From positions 1 to 64,000 of the forward strand of contig JANLFK010000003.1 of the NCBI GenBank assembly GCA_024655945.1: a stretch of DNA of 64,000 nucleotides. Reading direction: 5' to 3'. The notes beneath the pieces are model-generated. The model worked only from the letters and a program-made list of their open reading frames with translations. It had not been told where the DNA came from and made no database searches. This stretch comes from a candidate division KSB1 bacterium. Its GTDB lineage: Bacteria; Zhuqueibacterota; Zhuqueibacteria; JANLFK01; Oleimicrobiaceae. Below, piece after piece: positions 43,631 to 52,731 of this stretch (position 1 is its first letter; every line of letters starts with the position of its first letter). The translations under genes and the position numbers were made by a program.

Positions 43631-44478
43631 ACCTCCACCATCACATTGTCAATGAGTCGTGTGCTTCCAATCCACACCGCTAAGGCAATCAGCACCTGGC
43701 CGCGCAGCTGCTCCACCTCCTCCAGCGTCTGCGCGTCCACCACCGCCACATAGTCGACCCTGGCTGAGGGAGCCGTGCGGATAACTGCTTCCATCTCCAT
43801 GACCAACCGTGCCGCGCTTCGCTCGCCGGCTGCCACCAGTTCCGAGGCGCGCTGCAGCGCCTTGGACAAGACCACCGCCTGTCTTCGTTCCTCTGGCGAC
43901 AGATAGGAATTCCGCGAACTCATGGCCAAACCGTCGGGCTCGCGGACGATGGGCGCCACGACGATCTCCAAGTCGAAGTTGAGGTCCTGCGCCATTCGTC
44001 TCACCACCAGCGCCTGCTGCGCATCCTTCTGGCCAAAGACTGCCACGTGTGGCTTGACGATGTTGAACAGCTTGGCCACCACGGTGGTCACACCGCGAAA
44101 GTGGGTGGGTCGGGAACGGCCGCACAGCACGCCCGTAATCTTCTCCACCTCGACGTAGGTCAGATAGCCGGCAGGGTACATCTCTTCCACGGAGGGATGA
44201 AATATCACATCGCAACCGGCTTGCTCGGCGAGGGCCATGTCGCGCGGCAGGTCGCGGGGGTAGCGCTGGTAATCCTCATGCGGCGCAAATTGCGTGGGAT
44301 TGACAAAGATGCTGGTCACCACCACGTCTGACCGTTCGCGGGCAATGCGAATCAGGCTGAGATGTCCCTCGTGCAGGTAGCCCATGGTCGGCACCAGGCC
44401 GACGAGCCTGCCCTCCTGGCGCCAGCGCTCGGCTTGGAGCTGCATGTCCCGCACCTTTCGCACAAGTTGGACTGCCAT
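43627..44478 (-). CDS. panC: Pantothenate synthetase
   Basis: Joins pantoate and beta-alanine with ATP to make pantothenate. The 283-residue protein has LVPTMGYLHEGHLSLIRIAR (HIGH-like ATP site), SIFVNPTQFAPHEDYQRYPR, FRGVTTVVAKLFNIVKPH, FGQKDAQQALVVRRM and the KMSKS-like SSRNSYLSPEER. It follows panB closely and overlaps the glmU-like gene. Start ATG 44478 or the in-frame codon at 44487. Confidence 0.96.
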   Translation of the reverse strand: MAVQLVRKVRDMQLQAERWRQEGRLVGLVPTMGYLHEGHLSLIRIARERSDVVVTSIFVNPTQFAPHEDYQRYPRDLPRDMALAEQAGCDVIFHPSVEEMYPAGYLTYVEVEKITGVLCGRSRPTHFRGVTTVVAKLFNIVKPHVAVFGQKDAQQALVVRRMAQDLNFDLEIVVAPIVREPDGLAMSSRNSYLSPEERRQAVVLSKALQRASELVAAGERSAARLVMEMEAVIRTAPSARVDYVAVVDAQTLEEVEQLRGQVLIALAVWIGSTRLIDNVMVEV

Positions 44479-44493
44479 GCGCCGCAAGGTCTC

Positions 44494-45315
44494 CTATTCT
44501 TGGTCCCCGGTGTAGCTTTCCCCCATGCTGGGGAACTGCCCGCGCTTGACATCGTCGACGTAGCCAGCGCAGGCCTGGCGGATGATGCGCCCCAGCTCCG
44601 CATACCGTCGCACGAACTTGGGGCGGAACTTCTCAAAGAGCCCAAGCATGTCGTAGGTCACCAGGATCTGGCCGTCGCAATGGGGGCCAGCCCCGATGCC
44701 GATGGTAGGCACAGACACTGCCTCCGTAATGCGCTTTGCCACCTCCAAGCAGACCTTCTCCAGGACAATGGCAAAAACCCCTGCCTGCTCCAAGGCATGG
44801 GCGTCGTCCAGAAGGCGCTCGGCCTCTTGCTCAGTCGTGCCCTGCAGCACGTAGCCGCCGAATTTGCGAATGGACTGGGGCGTGAGGCCGAGGTGGCCCA
44901 GCACCGGCATTCCCACCGCGGTCAGGCGACGGATGGTCTCTGCCATCTCTTCGCCCCCTTCGATCTTGACCGCCTCTGCGCCGGCTTCCTGGAAGAAACG
45001 GCCGGCGTTGCGCACCGCCTCCTCGACAGTGACCTGATACGAGAGGAAAGGCATATCTGCGACCAGGAGCGCCCGCCTCACCCCGCGCCTAACGGCGGCC
45101 GTGTGGTAGAGCATGGCCTCCATGGTCATGGGCAAAGTCGTCTCGTAGCCGGCCACCACCATCGCCGCTGAGTCGCCCACCAGGATGAGGTCAAGGCCGG
45201 CCTCGTCCAACAAGGCGGCCATGGTGGCGTCGTACGCGGTGAGGGCAGCGATCTTCTCCCTGCGGCGCTTCATCTCCACCAGGCTAGGCACGGTCACTTT
45301 CTTGCGTTCCGCCAT
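44494..45315 (-). CDS. panB: 3-methyl-2-oxobutanoate hydroxymethyltransferase
   Basis: The first committed enzyme of pantothenate synthesis, adding a hydroxymethyl group from methylene-THF to ketoisovalerate. The 273-residue protein has KIAALTAYDATMAALLDEAG, LVGDSAAMVVAGYETTLPMT, the VKIEGGEEMAETIRRL region, GHLGLTPQSIRKFGGY and IGIGAGPHCDGQILV. It lies between mnmA and panC with 5 and about 15 bases of spacing. The panB-panC pair makes pantoate and pantothenate locally; panD is not in the window. Confidence 0.96.
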   Translation of the reverse strand: MAERKKVTVPSLVEMKRRREKIAALTAYDATMAALLDEAGLDLILVGDSAAMVVAGYETTLPMTMEAMLYHTAAVRRGVRRALLVADMPFLSYQVTVEEAVRNAGRFFQEAGAEAVKIEGGEEMAETIRRLTAVGMPVLGHLGLTPQSIRKFGGYVLQGTTEQEAERLLDDAHALEQAGVFAIVLEKVCLEVAKRITEAVSVPTIGIGAGPHCDGQILVTYDMLGLFEKFRPKFVRRYAELGRIIRQACAGYVDDVKRGQFPSMGESYTGDQE

Positions 45316-45320
45316 GGGGC

Positions 45321-46430
45321 CTACTTTCTCCTGGCGTGAACGACACCGCCGCCGAGCACCACCTCACCATCGTAGAGCACCACCGACTGTCCTGGTGTGA
45401 CGGCGCGTTGTGGCTTCATGAAGCGCAAGACCAGCCGCTCCTTGTCAGCGTATTCCACCGTTGCCGCAAATCCCGGATCCTTGTAGCGAATTTTGGCGGT
45501 CACCACCCGACCCGCCTCCGGGCACTCAACCGCTATCCAGTTCACCGGCGTTGCCTCCAGACCGGTGGACAGCAGCTCTTCGGCGGTGCCCACCTGGAGC
45601 CGGTTCTGTGCCGGGTCGATATCTACGACGTAGACAGGGCGCCCGACAGCCACCCCCACGCCTTTGCGCTGCCCAATGGTGTAGAACGGGTAACCACGGT
45701 GCTCTCCGAGAACTGTACCCTCCCTGTCCACCACCTGGCCGGGAGGCACGCGCTTGCCCACACGGCCTGCCCACTCATTGACAAAGTCACCGTAATGGCC
45801 TTCTGGCACGAAGCAGACCTCCTGGCTCTCCGGCCGGTCGGCGCCAGGCAGTCCCCACAAGGCAGCCAGTCGCCGAACCTCCTTCTTGCGCATTTCGCCC
45901 AACGGAAAGAGCGTACGCGCCAACCGTTCCTGCGTCAGTCCCCAAAGGGCATAGGACTGGTCCTTGTGGCTATCGAGCCCCTTGCGCAGCACGAAGCGCC
46001 CCGACTCTGCGGAAAAGGCAAGGCGGGCGTAGTGCCCGGTGGCTAACTGAGTGGCGCCTAAGCTCATCGCCACCTGGAGGAGCTCCCCCCACTTGATGCG
46101 CGCGTTGCACAGCACACAGGGGTTCGGCGTGCGGCCACGCAGGTACTCTTCCACGAAGTTGACCACCACCTCTCGCTCGAACTCCTGCCGGAGGTCGATG
46201 ATGTAGTGACGAATACCAAGCTTCTCGCACACCCCTTGCGCGGAGCGCACTGTTTCCGAGAAGCAGCAACTATGCGGCTGCGGCAACGGCCCTTCCCACA
46301 GGCGCATGGTCAGCCCTTTGACGGTGTGCCCCTGCTGCTTGAGCAGGGCTGCCGCCACCGAGCTGTCCACGCCGCCGCTCATGGCCACTGCCACCACCTG
46401 CTGGTTCTTGTCCGCAAATACGCTCTTCAT
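45321..46430 (-). CDS. mnmA: tRNA-specific 2-thiouridylase
   Basis: Installs the 2-thio group on U34 of Lys, Glu and Gln tRNAs. The 369-residue protein has the PP-loop AMSGGVDSSVAAALLKQQ at residues 16-33, the first catalytic cysteine in TPNPCVLCNARIKWGEL near 100, the second in SQEVCFVPEGHYGDF near 200, and a C-terminal beta-barrel (KIRYKDPGFAATVEYADKE). It is the first gene of the mnmA-panB-panC-glmU-like operon. It may receive sulfur from a NifS-type enzyme such as the one encoded at the right end. Confidence 0.95.
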   Translation of the reverse strand: MKSVFADKNQQVVAVAMSGGVDSSVAAALLKQQGHTVKGLTMRLWEGPLPQPHSCCFSETVRSAQGVCEKLGIRHYIIDLRQEFEREVVVNFVEEYLRGRTPNPCVLCNARIKWGELLQVAMSLGATQLATGHYARLAFSAESGRFVLRKGLDSHKDQSYALWGLTQERLARTLFPLGEMRKKEVRRLAALWGLPGADRPESQEVCFVPEGHYGDFVNEWAGRVGKRVPPGQVVDREGTVLGEHRGYPFYTIGQRKGVGVAVGRPVYVVDIDPAQNRLQVGTAEELLSTGLEATPVNWIAVECPEAGRVVTAKIRYKDPGFAATVEYADKERLVLRFMKPQRAVTPGQSVVLYDGEVVLGGGVVHARRK

Positions 46431-46463
46431 GAGTCTCGCATCCCCCTTGCCCTTGCCAGGTAC

Positions 46464-46500
46464 AACAAAAAAATCCGCTCCCCGATGCGGGACACGGATC
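46464..46500 (-). terminator. Intrinsic terminator downstream of porV-like gene
   Basis: On the minus strand GATCCGTGTCCCGCATCGGG, then GAGCGGAT and TTTTTTTGTTG: an imperfect stem (ATCCG / CGGAT with TCCCG / CGGGG) followed by seven U. It lies about 45 bases beyond the PorV-like stop and before mnmA. Confidence 0.8.
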
Positions 46501-46545
46501 GCTCAGGTGCTGACCGACACTGGCAGCTGTCATGCTCCGAATGGG

Positions 46546-47478
46546 TCAGAACGCTCCGCTGAAGGTGAACCGATTCTGGCTACCCACTTCGCCCATGGAC
46601 GAGAAGGAATAGTCGAACCGATACGATCGCCACGTGATCCCGAAACCGAGCGATATGCCCGCCAGATAGTCCTTGCTGCTGCCTACGTCCATATCGGAGC
46701 CGATGGAATCGTAACCCCACCTCAGGAAAAGGCCCTCGCCCACCGTGAATTCGCCGCCGATCGTCCACTGCCAGACGTCGTCCGGATACTTGTACGTCGT
46801 GACACCCAAGAGCAGGGGCAGATGTTCCAGGCGCTTCATCAGCCCCAGCCGATAAGCCAGCGGGAGCCGGTCTTTTTCCTCGGCAAAGGCCGAAAGCACC
46901 GCGCCGGCGTTCGCCACACCAGCCGCCACATCCAGGTCGTGGATGGGCGTATGGTACAGGACACCGGCGTCCGCCACCAGCGCGCTGGAGCGATAGTGAT
47001 CAATAGAGGCGCACACCAATTTGACCCCGGCGCCGAGGAGCAAGGTCGGCAGGACCTTGTAGGCCGCACCGGCAGCGAACGAAAGTCCGCCGGCACCAAA
47101 CTCCCCTTGCTCCTGTCCTAACTCGTCCCTCCTCTTGAATGTGCCATAGTTAATGTAGTTCAGGCCCACCGCCGCGACCGTCCGCGGCGCCACCGGTTGT
47201 GCGTACGCCACAAAGCCAGAGTGAAAGTCGAGCACGTGCTTCAAGTAGGTGAGGGTCGCGCTGCGGCTACCAATTTCCGCCAGTCCTGCCGGATTGTAGA
47301 AGAGGCAGTGGACGTCGCCGGGCACGGCCACGAAGGTACCTCCCATGGCGCTGGGCCTTGCACCTACGTGCGTGCGCAGGAACTGGTAGCCAGTCGTTCC
47401 GGGAGAGGCGCCGTGCGCCGCCGCACTCACCACGAGGGCAAAGAGAAGTATGGCGACTGCAAGAGTTCTCTTACGCAT
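46546..47478 (-). CDS. PorV/PorQ-family outer-membrane protein (UPF0164-like)
   Basis: A protein of 310 residues with a signal peptide (TLAVAILLFALVVSAAAHG) and the family opening YQFLRTHVGARPSAMGGTFV plus DVHCLFYNPAGLAEI. The rest alternates barrel strands and ends RFTFSGAF with a terminal aromatic. PorV/PorQ proteins are FadL-like barrels that in FCB bacteria often serve type IX secretion; no other T9SS gene is in the window. ATG 47478 has GGAGGTGGAGG upstream. It follows tRNA-Thr by 64 bases and may be read from the tRNA promoter. Confidence 0.85.
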   Translation of the reverse strand: MRKRTLAVAILLFALVVSAAAHGASPGTTGYQFLRTHVGARPSAMGGTFVAVPGDVHCLFYNPAGLAEIGSRSATLTYLKHVLDFHSGFVAYAQPVAPRTVAAVGLNYINYGTFKRRDELGQEQGEFGAGGLSFAAGAAYKVLPTLLLGAGVKLVCASIDHYRSSALVADAGVLYHTPIHDLDVAAGVANAGAVLSAFAEEKDRLPLAYRLGLMKRLEHLPLLLGVTTYKYPDDVWQWTIGGEFTVGEGLFLRWGYDSIGSDMDVGSSKDYLAGISLGFGITWRSYRFDYSFSSMGEVGSQNRFTFSGAF

Positions 47479-47542
47479 GCCTCCACCTCCAGGCGCGACG
47501 CACCACGCGACTGCCAGCACATCCCTTTAGCCGCTCATGAGA

Positions 47543-47614
47543 GCCACCTGTCGGAATCGAACCGACGACCTGCTCATTACGAGTGAGCCGCTCTACCAGC
47601 TGAGCTAAGGTGGC
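47543..47614 (-). tRNA. tRNA-Thr (anticodon CGU)
   Basis: A complete cloverleaf on the minus strand: acceptor GCCACCT paired with AGGTGGC, D-stem GCTC/GAGC with the AGCTGGTA loop, anticodon stem GCTCA/TGAGC with loop CTCGTAA (anticodon CGT), T-arm GTCGG TTCGATT CCGAC. The base after the acceptor is T and CCA is not encoded. It decodes ACG. The promoter lies just upstream. Confidence 0.97.
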
Positions 47615-47642
47615 AAAGCCGGCTTTCACCACTGGCGCCAGT

Positions 47643-47671
47643 AATGTAGCAATTTACCGCTTGGGAATCAA
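47643..47671 (-). promoter_or_regulatory. Promoter of tRNA-Thr
   Basis: TTGATT (47671-47666), 17 bases ending TAAATTGC, TACATT (47648-47643) on the minus strand. The predicted start is about 20 bases before the mature tRNA 5' end. Confidence 0.78.
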
Positions 47672-48028
47672 GCGAAAATGTGATGCTGGATGGAGAGGTC
47701 AGGCAAGTGCCTGCTTCCGCTGCGCGTGTTCATTGCAGGCCCCCCGCTCGAAAAGGCGCAGCCAGCGTTTCCTTCCTCCTGCCCCGCCTTCCGGTTGCTT
47801 CAAGACAAACTTCGCCCGACCCCGGCGTTTGCCCCCGCGCTGCGACCAGGGTCTTTCTCGCGCCGGCCTGCCCTTGCTGGCGACGCTGGCCCGAAATCGT
47901 ACACAATTTCTGGGTTCATTGCTGTCGTCCCCCCTTGATGGTTACCCACCGGAGGCGCTCCGTTTTCGCCAGCCCCAGCTGCTGGCAGGACCAACCTGCG
48001 CGTCGGCGCGCTTCAACACACAAACCCC
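47672..48028. other. Divergent intergenic region without a gene
   Basis: About 360 bases between the leftward tRNA promoter and the rightward znuA promoter. I see no open frame with protein-like composition, no RNA fold I can name and no inverted repeat that clearly resembles a Zur box. It marks the change of coding strand in the window. Confidence 0.5.
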
Positions 48029-48056
48029 TTGCATTTCCGCAAAAGTTTTGTACTTT
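48029..48056 (+). promoter_or_regulatory. Promoter of the metal-transport operon
   Basis: TTGCAT (48029-48034), a 16-base spacer ending AAGTTTTG, TACTTT (48051-48056), then GGAGGGAAG and the znuA ATG at 48082. The short leader leaves little room for a riboswitch; control by a metal-sensing repressor binding over the promoter is likely but no site could be assigned. Confidence 0.6.
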
Positions 48057-48081
48057 TTCAAACCAAAAGGAGGGAAGTACG

Positions 48082-48960
48082 ATGCGGGTAACGCTCTCGG
48101 TGGTCTTAAGTACCTTGCTTGTTGCCATTGCCGGCGCGCAGCAGGTGAGCTACGTGACCACCATCCAGCCTTTCCGCTTCATCTTAGAAGAGGTTGTCGG
48201 CGAGCGGGCGCAGGTGCGGGCTCTCTTGCCGCCTGGGGCATCTCCGCACACCCACCACCTTCGCCCTTCGGACATCCGTGCCGCACAGGAGGCAACAGCC
48301 CTCTTTAGCGGCGGCCCCGGCCTGGACGACTGGGCGGATGAATTGCCGTGTGCCCGCAAGTTCTCGCTGCTCGCCCTGGTCCCCCAGGACTCGCTCCTCC
48401 GACTGGGCACCCACGGCAGCCCTCAGCCGGCGCCGCACGCACACTCCCACACGGGGGTCGACCCGCACTTCTGGACCGATCCCGTGCTGGTGCGCGCCAT
48501 GCTCCCGGCGCTGGTCGATTCGCTGTGCAGGGTGGACCGTGCCGGATCCGCCGTCTATCGTCGCAATGCCTCCATGTTTACCCGCCAGCTGGACAGTCTG
48601 ACGACCGCGCTCGCCGCCGCGCTGAGCAAGGTACGCGGGGCACGGGTCATCTTGGCGCATCCGTTCTTCAACTACTTCCTGCGCCGCTTCGGCATCGAAG
48701 TGGTGGGCACGGTAGAACTCGCTGCCGGCAGCGAGCCGAGCGCCCGGGACATCCAGCGGTTGAGACTCCTCGCCCAGACTACCGGCGCAAAGGCCATCTT
48801 CACCCATCCACAGCTTCCGGACCACCCCGCGCGCGCGGTAGCGGAGGCTGCCGGCATTCCCATCGTCCAGCTCGACCCCCTCGGGGGTGCGGAAGGCAGG
48901 ACCTCCTACGCGCAACTGTTGTGGTACAACGCGCGCATCTTGGCAAGGGTGCTGCGATGA
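48082..48960 (+). CDS. znuA: Zinc/manganese ABC transporter substrate-binding protein
   Basis: A cluster A-I periplasmic binding protein of 292 residues. A signal peptide (VVLSTLLVAIAGA) precedes the metal ligands: histidine in ASPHTHHLRPSD near residue 56, histidine in GVDPHFWTDP near 130, histidine in VILAHPFFNYFLRRFG near 193, and the aspartate in VQLDPLGG near 265. A short histidine-containing loop (PHAHSH) sits before the second ligand, which favours zinc over manganese. Chosen start: ATG after GGAGGG; longer frames upstream lie before the promoter. It is coupled to znuC by ATGA. Confidence 0.9.
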   Translation: MRVTLSVVLSTLLVAIAGAQQVSYVTTIQPFRFILEEVVGERAQVRALLPPGASPHTHHLRPSDIRAAQEATALFSGGPGLDDWADELPCARKFSLLALVPQDSLLRLGTHGSPQPAPHAHSHTGVDPHFWTDPVLVRAMLPALVDSLCRVDRAGSAVYRRNASMFTRQLDSLTTALAAALSKVRGARVILAHPFFNYFLRRFGIEVVGTVELAAGSEPSARDIQRLRLLAQTTGAKAIFTHPQLPDHPARAVAEAAGIPIVQLDPLGGAEGRTSYAQLLWYNARILARVLR

Positions 48961-49712
48961 GCAGGATGGCTGTTGAAGTGGACAACCTCAGCGTGCGTCT
49001 TGGCGAACACGTGGCTCTTTCGGGCGTGAACCTGGCCATCCCCGAGAACGCCTTCGTGGCCATAGTCGGGCCAAATGGCGGAGGCAAGTCGACATTGTTG
49101 AAGGTGCTGCTCGGGCTCTTGCCTCCGACCACCGGGCGGGTGCGCATCTGGGGCCGGGCGCCCGATGAGGTGCCTCCTGAGCTCATCGGCTATGTGCCGC
49201 AGGTGAAAACCATGGACCGCACTTTTCCAGCGTTGTCCATCGAGCTGGTGATGACCGGTGTCACCCGGCGTTGGCCGTGGTCGCCCCGCCGGCAAGCCCG
49301 AGAGGAAGCCATGGCTGCCCTGGCCCGGGTGGGTGCCGCACACTTGGCGCAGCGCCCCTTAGCCAAACTCTCAGGAGGCGAGCTGCAACGGGTCTATCTG
49401 GCCCGCAGCATGGTGCGGCGCCCCAAGCTGGTGATGCTCGACGAGCCTGCCACCGGCATCGACGCCATCGGCGAGGCCGACATGTACCACATGCTGGAAG
49501 CGTACCAAGAGGAATCGGTGGCAACGCTGCTCATGGTCACCCAGGACTGGCACGCGGCCACTCACCACGCCGACTTGGTGTTGCTTCTCAACCGCGCCCA
49601 AGTCAGCTTTGGGCCGCCGCGGGAGGCGCTGCGCGAGGACAATCTGCGCGCTGCTTTTGGCCACGTCGGCCATCCACACGAACTAAAGTTTCTCATGGAC
49701 TCCCATGGCTGA
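48957..49712 (+). CDS. znuC: Metal ABC transporter ATP-binding protein
   Basis: The 251-residue ATPase of the importer. It has Walker A GPNGGGKSTLLK near residue 40, the Q-loop region IGYVPQVKTMDRTFP, the signature LSGGELQRVYLARSM, Walker B KLVMLDEPATGID and the H-loop in a form reading VTQDWHAATHHAD. The ATG overlaps the znuA stop by four bases, and the end overlaps znuB by eight, so the three genes form one translation-coupled operon. Confidence 0.93.
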   Translation: MSRMAVEVDNLSVRLGEHVALSGVNLAIPENAFVAIVGPNGGGKSTLLKVLLGLLPPTTGRVRIWGRAPDEVPPELIGYVPQVKTMDRTFPALSIELVMTGVTRRWPWSPRRQAREEAMAALARVGAAHLAQRPLAKLSGGELQRVYLARSMVRRPKLVMLDEPATGIDAIGEADMYHMLEAYQEESVATLLMVTQDWHAATHHADLVLLLNRAQVSFGPPREALREDNLRAAFGHVGHPHELKFLMDSHG

Positions 49713-50511
49713 GCTCCTTTCGCTCCCCTTCATGCAGAGGGCCCTCCTGGGCGGAGTGCTGGTGGGCTTTCTCGCCAGCTACTACGGCGTCTTTGTGGTG
49801 CAACGGGGACTGAGCTTCCTTGGCAGTGGCTTGGCACACGCGGCGTTCGGCGGGGTGGCCCTCGGCCTTCTCCTCAACACCGAGCCCCTCTGGGTGGCGG
49901 TGCCGTTCACCTTGCTCGTGGCCCTGGGCATTGCGTGGGTGCACAACCGCACCAAGCTGGGCGGCGACACGGCAGTGGGCATCTTTTTCTCCGTTGCCAT
50001 GGCCCTTGGCGTGCTGTTCCTTTTCTTGCGCAGGCAGTATACGGCGGACGCCTTCACCTACCTCTTCGGCTCCATCCTTGCGGTGAGCAATGCAGACCTG
50101 TGGCTGACTGGCGGGGTGCTGCTCCTCACCTTGTTGGCCCTCCCTCTCTGGCGGCGGTGGTCCTATGCCTCATTTGACCGCGAGCTGGCGCAGGCCGACC
50201 GCCTCCCTGTTGCTATGGACGACTACCTCCTCATCCTGCTCATTGCGGTGAGCGTGGTGGTGGCCATCAAGGTGGTGGGCATCGTGCTCATTGCTGCCTT
50301 TCTTGTTGTGCCTGCCGCAGCGGCCCGTCTGCTCGGCCGCACCTTCCGCCACATGACCCTTCTTTCGGTGGCCGTCGGCATGAGCAGTGCCGTCGTCGGC
50401 CTGGTGGTGTCCTACTACTTGGACGTCCCAAGTGGGCCCACCATCATCCTGGTACAGGCGCTCGTCTTCTTCATTGCCGTGGCAGCCACATCCTCCCTTT
50501 CCCGCCGGTGA
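49705..50511 (+). CDS. znuB: Metal ABC transporter permease
   Basis: A 268-residue ABC-3 family permease with about seven to eight TM helices (for example FMQRALLGGVLVGFLASYYG, HAAFGGVALGLLLN, LLILLIAVSVVVAIKVVG and IVLIAAFLVVPAAAARLLG, the last two forming the conserved family core). It forms the membrane channel with ZnuC dimers. After it come 125 non-coding bases before the mutase gene. Confidence 0.93.
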   Translation: MAELLSLPFMQRALLGGVLVGFLASYYGVFVVQRGLSFLGSGLAHAAFGGVALGLLLNTEPLWVAVPFTLLVALGIAWVHNRTKLGGDTAVGIFFSVAMALGVLFLFLRRQYTADAFTYLFGSILAVSNADLWLTGGVLLLTLLALPLWRRWSYASFDRELAQADRLPVAMDDYLLILLIAVSVVVAIKVVGIVLIAAFLVVPAAAARLLGRTFRHMTLLSVAVGMSSAVVGLVVSYYLDVPSGPTIILVQALVFFIAVAATSSLSRR

Positions 50512-50636
50512 GTATGAGTCGCCCGCAAGAGTCCGGCACCCCCCAAAAAAGTGCTGTTTCCTTTTGCCAAATTTTCTTATCTTTAGTACCCGTCATCGGC
50601 AAAACGTAGCCATTTCGCGGAGGTGTTCCCAAAGGG

Positions 50637-52310
50637 ATGGACGACAACCGCTTCTTGCATGCCGAACGAGCGCAGTGGGAAGAGAAGGTCCTCAATAAGG
50701 TGCTGCAAACCCACCCGGAGCGCAAGGCGTCGTTTTCTACGGGTTCCTGGCTTCCGGTTGACCGCCTCTACCTGCCCACGCCACTGACGCCGGAGGAATA
50801 CCAGGAGAAATTGGGTTTTCCCGGCCAGTATCCTTTCACCCGGGGTGTGCAGCCGACCATGTATCGCGGCAGGCTGTGGACCATGCGCCAGTACGCCGGC
50901 TTTGGCACTGCCGAAGAGTCCAACGCCAGATACAAGTACCTGTTGAGCCAGGGACAGACTGGCCTTTCGGTGGCCTTCGATCTCCCCACGCAGGTTGGCT
51001 ACGACTCGCATGACCCGCGCGCCCGGGGCGAGGTGGGCAAAGTCGGTGTGGCCATCGACACGCTGCGGGACATGGAGATCCTGTTCGATGGCATACCTCT
51101 GGACAAGGTATCCACTTCCATGACCATCAATGCGCCGGCCTGTGTGTTGCTGGCCTTCTACATCGTCGTGGCGGAAAAGCAGGGCGTGCCGCCCTCCCAG
51201 CTTGAGGGCACTATTCAGAACGACATCCTCAAGGAGTACATTGCACGCGGCACCTACATCTTCCCGCCGAAGCCTTCGCTGCGGCTGATTACCAACATCT
51301 TCGAGTACTGCGCGCACGCGGTGCCCAGGTGGAACACCATCAGCATCTCCGGCTATCACATTCGCGAGGCCGGAGCGACGGCTGTGCAGGAGGTGGCCTT
51401 TACCCTCGCCAACGGCATCACCTACGTGCAGGCAGCGCTCGATGCCGGACTGGACGTGGACCGTTTTGCCGGCCGCCTGTCCTTTTTCTTCAATGCCTAC
51501 AACGATCTGTTCGAGGAGGTGGCCAAGTTTCGGGCGGCACGCCGCATCTGGGCGAAAATCATGAAGGAACGCTTTGCCGCCAAGGACCCCAGGTCGATGA
51601 TGCTGCGCTTCCACACCCAGACAGGGGGGAGCACCCTCACGGCGCAGCAGCCAGACAACAACGTGGTTCGTGTAACCACCCAGACCTTGGCTGCCGTGCT
51701 GGGCGGCACGCAAAGTCTGCACACCAACTCGCGGGACGAGGCGCTGAGCCTGCCCACCGAGGAGGCAGTGCGCATCGCCCTGCGCACGCAGCAGATCGTC
51801 GCCCACGAATCCGGCGTGACCAACACGGTCGACCCGCTGGCAGGCTCCTACTACGTGGAAGCCCTCACCGATGCCATCGAGAGCGAGGTGTGGAAGTACC
51901 TCGACGAGATCGACAAGATGGGCGGCATGGTGGCTGCCATCGAGAAGGGTTACGTCCAACGCGAGATTCAGGAGGCAGCCTACCGCTACCAGCGCGAGGT
52001 GGAAAGAGGCGAGCGGATTGTGGTGGGCGTGAACGCCTACGTCATCGACGAAGCACCGCCCGAGAACATCCTGCGCGTGGACCCCAGCCTGCAGCAGGTC
52101 CAGGTCAAGAAGCTGGCCGAGGTAAAGGCGCAACGCGACAACGAGGTGGTGCGAACCACGCTGGCCGCCCTGCGCCAGGCAGCCCGCCAGCCAGAGGTCA
52201 ATGTGATGCCCTTTGTGCTGGATGCTGCCCGCGCCTATGCCACCTTAGGCGAGATCTGTGACGTGTTCAGGCAGGAGTTCGGCGAATACCAGGAAACCGT
52301 GGTGCTCTGA
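50637..52310 (+). CDS. Methylmalonyl-CoA mutase, large (catalytic) subunit
   Basis: A TIM-barrel subunit of 557 residues that rearranges succinyl-CoA and (R)-methylmalonyl-CoA with coenzyme B12. Landmarks are [20 protein letters not shown] near residue 60, [35 protein letters not shown], the TMTINAPA strand, and [21 protein letters not shown] near 325. The B12-binding domain is on a separate gene 10 bases downstream, the two-chain arrangement seen in archaea and many anaerobes. The ribosome site GCGGAGGTG is close. Confidence 0.96.
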   Translation: MDDNRFLHAERAQWEEKVLNKVLQTHPERKASFSTGSWLPVDRLYLPTPLTPEEYQEKLGFPGQYPFTRGVQPTMYRGRLWTMRQYAGFGTAEESNARYKYLLSQGQTGLSVAFDLPTQVGYDSHDPRARGEVGKVGVAIDTLRDMEILFDGIPLDKVSTSMTINAPACVLLAFYIVVAEKQGVPPSQLEGTIQNDILKEYIARGTYIFPPKPSLRLITNIFEYCAHAVPRWNTISISGYHIREAGATAVQEVAFTLANGITYVQAALDAGLDVDRFAGRLSFFFNAYNDLFEEVAKFRAARRIWAKIMKERFAAKDPRSMMLRFHTQTGGSTLTAQQPDNNVVRVTTQTLAAVLGGTQSLHTNSRDEALSLPTEEAVRIALRTQQIVAHESGVTNTVDPLAGSYYVEALTDAIESEVWKYLDEIDKMGGMVAAIEKGYVQREIQEAAYRYQREVERGERIVVGVNAYVIDEAPPENILRVDPSLQQVQVKKLAEVKAQRDNEVVRTTLAALRQAARQPEVNVMPFVLDAARAYATLGEICDVFRQEFGEYQETVVL

Positions 52311-52320
52311 GGAACGTGCG

Positions 52321-52731
52321 ATGGCGAAGAAAAAGATCCGCATACTCATTGCCAAACCCGGACTTGACGGCCACGACCGAGGTGCCAAGTACGTGGCCCG
52401 CGCCCTGAAGGATGCCGGCTACGAGGTCATCTACACGGGGATCCGCCAGTCGCCCGAAGCCATAGCCAACGCGGCCATCCAGGAAGATGTGGATTTTGTG
52501 GGGCTCAGCCTGCTTTCCGGGGCACACAACGAGCTCTTTCCGGAAGTGGTGAAGCTGCTCCGCGAACGGGGTGGCGAGCAGATAATCGTGTTTGGCGGGG
52601 GGATCATCCCGCAAGGCGACATCCCCTTCCTGCGCGCGCAAGGCGTGGAGGCGATCTTCACCCCGGGCACACCCATGTCCAAAGTCATCGAGTTCATCGA
52701 GGGCAACCGGGCACGGGTCGAGGGCAGATGA
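52321..52731 (+). CDS. Methylmalonyl-CoA mutase, cobalamin-binding subunit
   Basis: A 136-residue Rossmann-like B12-binding protein with the base-off motif [19 protein letters not shown] (DxHxxG) near residue 15, [19 protein letters not shown] (SxL) near 65 and [15 protein letters not shown] (GG) near 95. It pairs with the catalytic subunit encoded upstream. Its end overlaps the start of meaB by four bases, so the mutase and its repair GTPase are coupled. Confidence 0.96.
   Translation: MAKKKIRILIAKPGLDGHDRGAKYVARALKDAGYEVIYTGIRQSPEAIANAAIQEDVDFVGLSLLSGAHNELFPEVVKLLRERGGEQIIVFGGGIIPQGDIPFLRAQGVEAIFTPGTPMSKVIEFIEGNRARVEGR

Noticed and set aside
47615-48081. Strand switch as replication origin or terminus
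   Set aside because: No dnaA, dnaN or gyrB nearby, no DnaA box cluster and no dif-like site was seen; one switch in 64 kb is not evidence.
50512-50636. Cobalamin riboswitch before the B12-dependent mutase
   Set aside because: The gap is only 125 bases and lacks the conserved B12-box; the 195-base gap at 59594-59788 was checked as well with the same result.
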